Assembly: GCA_905233135.1 (NCBI GenBank)
Contig: CAJOCQ010000001.1
Coordinates: 186,001-250,000 of the forward strand
Origin: an uncultured Selenomonadaceae bacterium
GTDB lineage: Bacteria; Bacillota; Negativicutes; Selenomonadales; Selenomonadaceae
Reading direction: 5' to 3'
Length of the DNA stretch: 64,000 nucleotides
Position numbers and translations under genes: made by a program. The notes below the pieces were generated by a model. The model did no database searches. It was not told the DNA's origin and saw only the letters and a list, made by a program, of their open reading frames with translations. Of this stretch, positions 36,299 to 43,190 are shown piece after piece (position 1 is the stretch's first letter; each line of letters opens with the position of its first letter).

Positions 36299-37414
36299 TT
36301 GATTGAAACACCGGCTTACATTATCGACGAAAAATTTTTAGTGCGGAACTTGGAAATTTTGGCAGAAGTTCAAAAATCTACCGACGCAAAAATTTTATTG
36401 GCGCAAAAATGTTTTTCCGCGTTTTACTTTTACCCGCTGATAAAAAAATATTTGTGCGGCACTGCGTCCAGCGGCTTATATGAAGCGCGTTTAAGCAAAG
36501 AATTTTTCGGCGGTGAAAATCACGTTTACTCGCCCGCCTACAAAGATTCTGAAATTGGCGAACTTGCCGAAATTTGCGACCACGTAATTTTTAATTCTTT
36601 TCGGCAGCTTGAAAAATTTTCAAACTTTGTAAAATCTGCGGGCTTGCGAATTAACCCCGAACATTCCACGCAAAAAATTTCAATCTACGACCCCTGCAGT
36701 AAAAATTCAAGGCTCGGCGTGCGTATCGACGAATTTAAATCTGCGCGAAGTGATTTAATTGAGAAAATCGACGGCTTGCACATTCATACTCTTTGCGAAC
36801 AAAATTCTGACGCGCTCGAAGAAACTGTTGACGCCTTTGAAAAAAATTTCGGCGAATACCTTTTCAAAATGAAATGGTTAAACTTGGGCGGCGGGCACCA
36901 TATCACTAAAAAAAATTATGACGTTGAACGCCTGAAAAAAATAATTTGCCGTTTGAAAAATACTTACGGCGTGGAAATTTATTTGGAGCCGGGCGAAGCG
37001 GTTGCACTTGACGCGGGTTTTTTGGTTGCAAAAGTTTTAGAAATTCAGAACCTGCGCAACGGCGTGCAAAATGTTATAATCGACGCAAGCGCGGCTTGTC
37101 ATATGCCCGACGTACTGGAAATGCCCTATACGCCAAAAATTATCGGCGCGGCTGAAATTGGCGTAAAAAAATTTAATTACAGATTCGGCGGCGCAACTTG
37201 CCTTGCAGGTGACGTTATCGGCGAATACAGCTTTGACAATCCGCTGAACGAAGGCGACGAAATTACTTTTTGCGATATGGCAATTTATACGATGGTTAAG
37301 AACAACACTTTTAACGGCGCGAAACTTCCTGCAATTTACGCAAGAAATTTTGACGGCACTTTGACACTTATAAAAAATTTTGATTATGAGGACTTTAAAT
37401 GCAGACTTTCTTAA
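36299..37414 (+). CDS. nspC: Carboxynorspermidine/carboxyspermidine decarboxylase
   Basis: 371-aa PLP-dependent alanine-racemase-fold decarboxylase producing norspermidine or spermidine. Seen: MIETPAYIIDEKFLVRNLE, ILLAQKCFSAFYFYP near residue 35 (PLP lysine), HIHTLCEQN near 160, LNLGGGHHITK near 196, EPGEAVALDAG near 230, and GATCLAGDVIGEY near 300 with the catalytic Cys. Starts with TTG 36299. Pairs with the dehydrogenase upstream. The next gene begins inside its last codons. Confidence 0.93.
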   Translation: MIETPAYIIDEKFLVRNLEILAEVQKSTDAKILLAQKCFSAFYFYPLIKKYLCGTASSGLYEARLSKEFFGGENHVYSPAYKDSEIGELAEICDHVIFNSFRQLEKFSNFVKSAGLRINPEHSTQKISIYDPCSKNSRLGVRIDEFKSARSDLIEKIDGLHIHTLCEQNSDALEETVDAFEKNFGEYLFKMKWLNLGGGHHITKKNYDVERLKKIICRLKNTYGVEIYLEPGEAVALDAGFLVAKVLEIQNLRNGVQNVIIDASAACHMPDVLEMPYTPKIIGAAEIGVKKFNYRFGGATCLAGDVIGEYSFDNPLNEGDEITFCDMAIYTMVKNNTFNGAKLPAIYARNFDGTLTLIKNFDYEDFKCRLS

Positions 37415-38058
37415 TTAAAAAATTTTTATTGTTGGCGGCAATTTTAATTTTGTGCGCGGGTTGCGGCGAAGAAAAAAAAGATTCGCCTGAAAATGCGCTT
37501 GCCGAAATTCAAACTGCACTTGCCGAAAGGAACTTTGAAAAACTTTCTGCGCGTGTCGATTCAGAAAAACTTTTCGCGCAGATTTACGATGATGCAACTT
37601 TGGAACTTGCTGCCAACTACGATTACTACAAGGAAAAATATCCCGATGACCCGTATTTCCAACACGACGCCGAATTTTTGAAAAAGTACAACACAGATTT
37701 TAGGGACTTGCATTTGAAATTTGCAAATGACGTTAGGGCGGCGTATTTTGCCAAAATGCCCGCGCCCGCAATTCCCGAAGAAAATCCCCAAGCTTACGTT
37801 GCAAACGAATTTGAAGAACTGCGCCGCGTCGTCAATACCGAAATTCAAAGTATCGTGGTTGATAAAGATTCTGCGGAAATGTTTTTGACGCTGAAGGGAG
37901 ATTCAACATTGCGCGGACAATTTTTCGGCGAATTGACTTTCAAACTCGGCTTTATCAAGGACGGCGAAAAGTGGCACTTGAATAAAATTGAAAATCTTGA
38001 CGAATTGACGCCGCCGCTTGTCGATAAGGCTGAAGTTGTTTGGATTAACTTTTTTTAA
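37399..38058 (+). CDS. Lipoprotein, DUF2939-like
   Basis: 219 aa. Lipobox ILCAGC after a hydrophobic signal segment (residues 8-22) marks a lipoprotein. After a short linker, ENALAEIQTALAERNFEKLSARVDSEKLF resembles the start of DUF2939 domains and of the 62828-63838 protein in this window. Function unknown. It overlaps nspC by 16 bases, so it is translationally coupled to the polyamine genes, though a link in function is not evident. Confidence 0.65.
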   Translation: MQTFLIKKFLLLAAILILCAGCGEEKKDSPENALAEIQTALAERNFEKLSARVDSEKLFAQIYDDATLELAANYDYYKEKYPDDPYFQHDAEFLKKYNTDFRDLHLKFANDVRAAYFAKMPAPAIPEENPQAYVANEFEELRRVVNTEIQSIVVDKDSAEMFLTLKGDSTLRGQFFGELTFKLGFIKDGEKWHLNKIENLDELTPPLVDKAEVVWINFF

Positions 38059-38085
38059 GAAATTTTTAAATCGCTTTGAAGGCTT

Positions 38086-38112
38086 TAAATCCCCCCTAAA
38101 ATCCTGTTTCCT
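38086..38112. repeat. Heptad half-array J
   Basis: CC-rich arm only: CCCCCTA, AAATCCTG, TTTCCT; directly followed by a ribosome-site hairpin. Confidence 0.5.
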
Positions 38113-38137
38113 AAAAAGCGAATGAAAGGGGCTTTTT
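38113..38137 (+). promoter_or_regulatory. Ribosome-site hairpin of guaB
   Basis: AAAAAGC, loop GAATGAAAGGG, GCTTTTT: 7-bp perfect stem with the Shine-Dalgarno in the loop; ATG 38140 two bases later. Confidence 0.65.
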
Positions 38138-38139
38138 AA

Positions 38140-39645
38140 ATGGCTTTTTATTACAAAGAACCGTCACATACTTTTGGAGAATATTTGCTTATACCGGGCT
38201 ATTCTTCAACCGACTGCATACCTGCAAACGTTGACCTTTCAACGCCGCTTGTAAAATTTAAGGGCGGCGAAAATCCCAAGTTAAGCTTAAATATCCCAAT
38301 GACTTCCGCAATTATGCAATCCGTTTCAGATGACAAAATGGCTATTGCGCTTGCGAAGGAGGGCGGCGTATCTTTTATTTTCGGTTCGCAGTCAATCAAA
38401 GACCAAGCCGCTATGGTTCAGCGCGTCAAAAATTATAAATCGGGATTTGTTTCAAGTGATTCAAACGTTAAACCGACTGCAACGCTCAATGAAATTTTGG
38501 AACTTTTGGAACAGACGGGACATTCTACAATGGCGGTTACTGAAGACGGCAAACCTACGGGTAAACTTTTGGGGATTATCACAAGCCGTGATTATCGTAT
38601 TTCAAGAATGACGGGCAAAGAATTGGCTAAAGATTTTATGACGCCCTTTGAAAAATTAATCTACGCGGACGCAGATAACACAACTTTAACAAAGGCTAAC
38701 GATTTACTTTGGGAACATAAATTAAATATGTTGCCGCTCGTCGATAAAAAGCAACGCCTGCGCTATATGGTTTTCAGAAAAGATTACACCGATAACAAAA
38801 TAAATCCGCTTGAACTTATCGACAAGAAAAAACGTTACATTGTCGGCGCGGGGATTAACACGCGGGATTATGCTGAAAGAGTTCCCGCACTTTTGAAGGC
38901 GGGCGCAGATGTACTTTGTATCGATTCTTCAGAAGGTTTCAGCGAATGGCAAAAGATAACGCTTAATTATATTCACAAAAATTTTGGCAAAGATGTCAAA
39001 GTTGGCGCGGGCAATGTTGTTGACGCGGAAGGCTTTAACTTTTTGGCGGAGGCGGGCGCAGATTTTATCAAAGTTGGAATTGGCGGCGGCTCAATCTGCA
39101 TAACGCGCGAGACTAAAGGAATTGGGCGCGGGCAGGCAACGGCGGTTATTGACGTTTGCAACGCGCGCGACGAATACTACAAAAATACGGGAATTTATAT
39201 TCCAATTTGCTCGGACGGCGGAATTGTGCACGATTATCATATGACGCTTGCTCTTGCAATGGGCGCAGACTTTTTAATGTTGGGAAGATATTTTGCGCGT
39301 TTTGACGAATCGCCCTCTGATAAAGTGCGAATTAACGGCACTTACTACAAAGAATATTGGGGCGAAGGTTCCAACCGCGCGCGCAATTGGCAACGCTACG
39401 ATTTGGGCGGTGCAAAAAAACTTTCCTTTGAAGAAGGCGTTGATTCTTATGTTCCCTACGCAGGCTCTTTGAAAGATAATGTTGCATCGACGCTTGCCAA
39501 AGTTCGTTCGACTATGTGCAACTGCGGCGCGTTGAATTTGCCTGAATTGCGCACAAAGGCTAAAATTACTTTGGTTTCTGCAACTTCGATTGTTGAGGGC
39601 GGCAGCCACGATGTTATTTTGAAGGATAAATTTTCGATAGATTGA
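38140..39645 (+). CDS. guaB: IMP dehydrogenase
   Basis: 501-aa enzyme converting IMP to XMP, the entry to GMP synthesis. Barrel motifs: [17 protein letters not shown] near residue 50, a CBS-pair insert about 100-225, [14 protein letters not shown] near 262, [12 protein letters not shown] near 288, and the catalytic loop [20 protein letters not shown] near 318 with the nucleophilic Cys; flap residues near 405 (EGSNRARNW). It is a divergent IMPDH subgroup ([10 protein letters not shown] rather than GPGSICTTR), seen in some anaerobes. Confidence 0.92.
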   Translation: MAFYYKEPSHTFGEYLLIPGYSSTDCIPANVDLSTPLVKFKGGENPKLSLNIPMTSAIMQSVSDDKMAIALAKEGGVSFIFGSQSIKDQAAMVQRVKNYKSGFVSSDSNVKPTATLNEILELLEQTGHSTMAVTEDGKPTGKLLGIITSRDYRISRMTGKELAKDFMTPFEKLIYADADNTTLTKANDLLWEHKLNMLPLVDKKQRLRYMVFRKDYTDNKINPLELIDKKKRYIVGAGINTRDYAERVPALLKAGADVLCIDSSEGFSEWQKITLNYIHKNFGKDVKVGAGNVVDAEGFNFLAEAGADFIKVGIGGGSICITRETKGIGRGQATAVIDVCNARDEYYKNTGIYIPICSDGGIVHDYHMTLALAMGADFLMLGRYFARFDESPSDKVRINGTYYKEYWGEGSNRARNWQRYDLGGAKKLSFEEGVDSYVPYAGSLKDNVASTLAKVRSTMCNCGALNLPELRTKAKITLVSATSIVEGGSHDVILKDKFSID

Positions 39646-39657
39646 GGCTAAAAATAT

Positions 39658-39755
39658 ATTTGGCAAAAATTTTTGGCGGCAAAAGTTGAAGCGATAAGTT
39701 TTGATAGCGTTGACGAACAGGTGTCAGTTAAAATTTTTTTCAAAGTTTTAAATTA
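39658..39755 (+). pseudogene. Remnant of a duplicated CAP-gene 5' end
   Basis: Reads LAAKVEAISFDSVDEQVSVK before a stop; the intact downstream gene has LAAAKVEAANFGSVDEQAEAVK. The DNA TAGCGTTGACGAACAGG and flanking bases match closely. No start codon with a ribosome site remains. A short duplicated fragment of the neighbouring gene. Confidence 0.55.
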
Positions 39756-39768
39756 AGGCGGCGATATT

Positions 39769-40233
39769 ATGAAGATTTTTTCTGTAATTTTTTTCTGCGC
39801 ACTATTTTTATTGGCGGCGGCGAAAGTTGAGGCGGCGAATTTCGGCAGCGTTGACGAACAGGCAGAAGCAGTTAAACTTTTAAATAATGTTCGAGCAGAA
39901 GTCGGGCTCGGCGCGTTGGCTTGGAATCCCAACTCAAAATTGCAGGCGGCGGCAAGAATCCGTGCGCAGGAATTGGAAGAATTATTTTCACATACACGCC
40001 CCGACGGTTCAAGCTGTTTTACAATTTTTGAAGTTTACAGAATCAGTTACAGGACTTGTGCGGAAAATATTGCTTACGGCACACGCCTTTCAGCTGAAGG
40101 CGTGATTGACCTTTGGTACAATTCTCCCGGGCATTACAAAAATATGACGAATGCAAATGTTACTGAAGTCGGCTTGGCATCTTGGCACGCCGATAACGGC
40201 AATGTTTATTGGGTGCAACTTTTTAAAGGTTAA
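39769..40233 (+). CDS. Secreted CAP/SCP-like domain protein
   Basis: 154 aa: signal peptide (MKIFSVIFFCALFLLAAAKVEA) and one CAP domain. Motifs: LLNNVRAEVGLGALAWNPNSKLQAAARIRAQEL near residue 40, FSHTRPDGS near 73 (CAP His), AENIAYG near 100, and SPGHYKNMTN near 120 (second His). Bacterial single-domain CAP proteins are secreted and of mostly unknown role, some acting on the cell wall. Two cysteines may form a disulfide. Confidence 0.88.
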   Translation: MKIFSVIFFCALFLLAAAKVEAANFGSVDEQAEAVKLLNNVRAEVGLGALAWNPNSKLQAAARIRAQELEELFSHTRPDGSSCFTIFEVYRISYRTCAENIAYGTRLSAEGVIDLWYNSPGHYKNMTNANVTEVGLASWHADNGNVYWVQLFKG

Positions 40234-40236
40234 ACT

Positions 40237-41478
40237 ATGAAAGAAATTGAATTTGCGAAAAAAATAAATTCGCTCGGCGGCACGGCGTACTTGGTAGGCG
40301 GCGCGGTACGTGATAAATTTCGCGGCGTTACAGCGCACGATAAAGACTATTGCATTACAGGCGTTGACGATAAAACTTTTGCCGAAAATTTTCCAAACGC
40401 TTTAAAGTTCGGAAAAGCTTTTCCCGTTTACAGCGTAACCATTGACGGCAAAAATTGCGAAGTTGCACTCGCCCGCACTGAAAAAAAAGTCGGCGCGGGC
40501 TATCGCGGCTTCAAAGTCAATTTTAATTCCGCCGTAACTATTGAGCAGGATTTGTACCGCCGCGACACTACTATTAACGCAATGGCTGTTGATATTCTGC
40601 GCGAAGAATTAATTGACCCTTTCGGCGGGCAAAAAGATATTTTGGAGAAAAAAATTCGCGCAGTTTCCGAACATTTTACTGAAGACCCCGTACGCGCTTT
40701 AAGGGCGGCAAGGCAAGCTGCGCAATTTGATTTTGAAATTACTGCTGACACTTTGCAGGCAATGCAACTTTGCGCGTTTGAACTCAAAAACGAACCCGGC
40801 GAAAGAATTTTTTCCGAACTTGAAAATGCTTTAAAAACTGATAAGCCGTCAATTTTTTTTAGGAACTTGGAACGCGCGGGGATTTTGGAAATAACTTTTC
40901 CCGAAATTGCGCATTTGATAGGAAAAACTCAACCCGTTGAATTTCATCCCGAAGGAGACGCCTACGAACATACGCTAAAAATTGTTGACGAAGTTGCAAC
41001 TGTAAATTCAAAACCCGTTATAAGATTTGCCGCGCTTGCGCACGATTTCGGCAAAGGTACAACGCCCCAAAAAATGTTGCCGCACCATTACCAACACGAT
41101 AAGCGCGGGCTTGCAGTTTTGCAGGAAATGAGCGACAGAATACACCTTCCTACAGATTGGAAAAAAATTGCGGAGTTCGTCATTTCCGAACATATGCGTG
41201 CGCCCGTTTTGACTCGTCTCGGCAAAATTGTTGATTTTTTAATTAAACTGCATAACTCAAAAATTTCTGTCGAAGATTTTAACGATATAATAAATTTTGA
41301 CAATCACGGCTTGCCGCTTTACCTTGCAAATGCTAAAATAATTCTTAACGAAATTTTAAAAGTCAACGGAAGAATGGCTCCGCCCGAAAAACGCGGCGCG
41401 GAAATTGGCGAATGGATTCGCTCCGAACGCATTAAAGTTTTAAGAAATAAATTTTTAATGTTTCCTGAAACCGAATGA
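40237..41478 (+). CDS. cca: CCA-adding enzyme / tRNA nucleotidyltransferase with HD domain
   Basis: 413 aa. Adds or repairs the 3' CCA of tRNA. Class II head: YLVGGAVRDKF near residue 18, HDKDYCIT near 34 (metal Asp pair), RRDTTINAMAVD near 107 (template region), EDPVRALRAARQAAQF near 150; then an HD phosphohydrolase domain with ALAHDFGKG near 268. The architecture matches the bacterial multifunctional Cca of E. coli type. It begins 3 bases after the CAP gene and overlaps the next reading frame. Confidence 0.92.
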   Translation: MKEIEFAKKINSLGGTAYLVGGAVRDKFRGVTAHDKDYCITGVDDKTFAENFPNALKFGKAFPVYSVTIDGKNCEVALARTEKKVGAGYRGFKVNFNSAVTIEQDLYRRDTTINAMAVDILREELIDPFGGQKDILEKKIRAVSEHFTEDPVRALRAARQAAQFDFEITADTLQAMQLCAFELKNEPGERIFSELENALKTDKPSIFFRNLERAGILEITFPEIAHLIGKTQPVEFHPEGDAYEHTLKIVDEVATVNSKPVIRFAALAHDFGKGTTPQKMLPHHYQHDKRGLAVLQEMSDRIHLPTDWKKIAEFVISEHMRAPVLTRLGKIVDFLIKLHNSKISVEDFNDIINFDNHGLPLYLANAKIILNEILKVNGRMAPPEKRGAEIGEWIRSERIKVLRNKFLMFPETE

Positions 41479-41492
41479 AGGGAGATTTTAGT

Positions 41493-42047
41493 TTGAATGC
41501 AAATGGGATTGTACTTGCTTACAAGGGCAAAAAGCCGAAAATTGCCGAAAATGTTTTCCTTGCGCCGAATTGTTCTGTAGTCGGCGAAGTTGAAATTGGT
41601 ACAGGTTCAAGCATTTGGTTCGGCGCGGCAGTGCGCGGAGATTTTCAACCCGTTAAAGTCGGCGTATTTACAAATATTCAAGATAACGCAACTGTTCACG
41701 TTATGTACGACGCGCCTACTGAAATTGGAAATTACGTTACGATTGGGCATAACGCCGTTATTCATTGCCGCAAAATCGGCGACAATACTTTGATTGGTAT
41801 GGGCTCGATTGTTTTGGGCTATTCGGAAATTGGCGAAAATTGCATTATCGGCGCGGGAACTCTTTTGCCGCAATATAAAAAAATTCCCGATAACTGCTTG
41901 GTTTTCGGGAATCCCGCAAAAATTATGCGTGCAATTCGTGATGACGAAATTGAGGCACTGCGCGCCGCCTCAATGCAATATCACGAAAGCGCGCGCCAAT
42001 ATGCTCAATATTTATCGAGTCGCGGTATGTTTGAAGACCTTGATTAA
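41493..42047 (+). CDS. Gamma-class carbonic anhydrase-like protein
   Basis: 184 aa from TTG 41493 (GAAGGGAG 8 bases upstream); ATG 41475 is possible but overlaps cca. Left-handed beta-helix with hexapeptide repeats; the three zinc histidines are visible in ATVHVMYD (near 67), TIGHNAVIH (near 87) and the following VIHC. Typical YrdA/CaiE-type protein; carbonic anhydrase activity is often unproven in this group. The gene ends 7 bases from a convergent gene. Confidence 0.9.
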   Translation: MNANGIVLAYKGKKPKIAENVFLAPNCSVVGEVEIGTGSSIWFGAAVRGDFQPVKVGVFTNIQDNATVHVMYDAPTEIGNYVTIGHNAVIHCRKIGDNTLIGMGSIVLGYSEIGENCIIGAGTLLPQYKKIPDNCLVFGNPAKIMRAIRDDEIEALRAASMQYHESARQYAQYLSSRGMFEDLD

Positions 42048-42054
42048 TTAAATT

Positions 42055-43026
42055 TTAAAATTGGTAACCTAAATTTCGCGCAGTATCGTAATCTTTTTGC
42101 GCGGCTGAATTTTGGCGCGTCATTTCATAACAATAGCCGCGTGCATAATAAGCTTTTCCGCTTGAGTTGTCCAAATTTATCGCAATGTTAAGTTCGGCAA
42201 TGGCAGAGCGGAAATTTTTTTGGTAAAGGTAAGTTGCGCCGAGTCCGTAATGCGCCTCAAAATTTTTATCGTCAATTTGAAGGGCGTTTTTAAAATCAGC
42301 CTCCGCGCGGTTAAATTCTTTTAAGTTGCCGAACGCGCCGCCCCTGTAAATGTAAGCATCGATATTTTGCGGATTCAATTCAACGGCGTCTGTATAGGCA
42401 GAAATTGCGCTGTTGAAGTCGCCGCTGTTGAAAAAATTATTGCCCGCCTTCAAGCGTTGGTTTGACAAAAAATTATTGTCATTCTGCGCAAAATCTTTTG
42501 TCATTTGAAGGCGCACTTGCACTGATAAATTTTCGGAATTATTTTTTTCAGCCGCCACCAATTTTTCCTTAAGCGCGGCAAGTTGTTTTTCTTGTTCGGC
42601 AATGGAATTTTGCAACGCCTTATTTTGCGCCAACAAATCGGGCATAGAATCAGAATTTGCATTCAGCCACTTTGTAATTTCGTCCGTGTCAATGTCAACC
42701 AAAACTTTTGAAATAAATAAAAATCCCGCCTCGTCAGGCTTCACGTCATAAGTTACGGAATGAACTTTCATAATTCCTGCCGTCATAATTTCAATTTCTT
42801 CGGACTTCAATTCGTAATCAACAACTTTTGTATTACTTTTAACGAAAACGCCCGCCTTTTCCTGCGCGGCTTGTTCTGCGCGAGCTTTTGCGCGTTGCTT
42901 TGCAATGTCAGGCGTTTCAAAATCGCTCATAACGTATTCGCCAACGCCTTCATATGTGCGAACTTCGGCGTTTGCAACATTCGCCATAAGTAAGCCGCTT
43001 GCAATTAACGCCAAAAATTTTTTCAT
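42055..43026 (-). CDS. Exported TPR protein with LPP20-like N-terminal domain
   Basis: 323 aa. Signal peptide MKKFLALIASGLLMANVANA, then a domain opening with EGVGEYVMSDFETPDIAKQRAKARAEQ, which resembles LPP20/FlgT-like modules (gVG...A...AR..A), a short coiled coil (LQNSIAEQEKQLAALKEKL near 138), and three to four TPR repeats from about 190 (AISAYTDAVELNPQNIDAYIYRG). Likely a periplasmic scaffold. Promoter ATGATA-17-TAAAAT at 43046-43074. Confidence 0.8.
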   Translation of the reverse strand: MKKFLALIASGLLMANVANAEVRTYEGVGEYVMSDFETPDIAKQRAKARAEQAAQEKAGVFVKSNTKVVDYELKSEEIEIMTAGIMKVHSVTYDVKPDEAGFLFISKVLVDIDTDEITKWLNANSDSMPDLLAQNKALQNSIAEQEKQLAALKEKLVAAEKNNSENLSVQVRLQMTKDFAQNDNNFLSNQRLKAGNNFFNSGDFNSAISAYTDAVELNPQNIDAYIYRGGAFGNLKEFNRAEADFKNALQIDDKNFEAHYGLGATYLYQKNFRSAIAELNIAINLDNSSGKAYYARGYCYEMTRQNSAAQKDYDTARNLGYQF

Positions 43027-43045
43027 TTCTTACACCTCCAAAAAA

Positions 43046-43074
43046 ATTTTAGCATACAAATTTTAAAATATCAT
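43046..43074 (-). promoter_or_regulatory. Promoter of the TPR gene
   Basis: Minus strand ATGATA, 17 bases, TAAAAT, 19 bases before the start codon. Confidence 0.5.
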
Positions 43075-43113
43075 TAGATTTTTCGGCGGCGAGGCGGTAA
43101 ATATTTTTTGACA

Positions 43114-43163
43114 AATTGTAAAAAAAGCGTCAACTTTACAATTCAAATTCAAATTGCTAAAAT
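43114..43163 (+). promoter_or_regulatory. Promoter and candidate operator of the dynamin-like gene
   Basis: Perfect 9-bp inverted repeat AATTGTAAA / TTTACAATT (43114-43122 with 43135-43143), spaced 12. The right arm contains a possible -35 (TTTACA, 43135-43140), followed after 17 bases by TAAAAT (43158-43163). An operator over the -35 would fit a repressor. Confidence 0.55.
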
Positions 43164-43190
43164 TTTGCCAAACAGAAAGGAGAAATGGAA

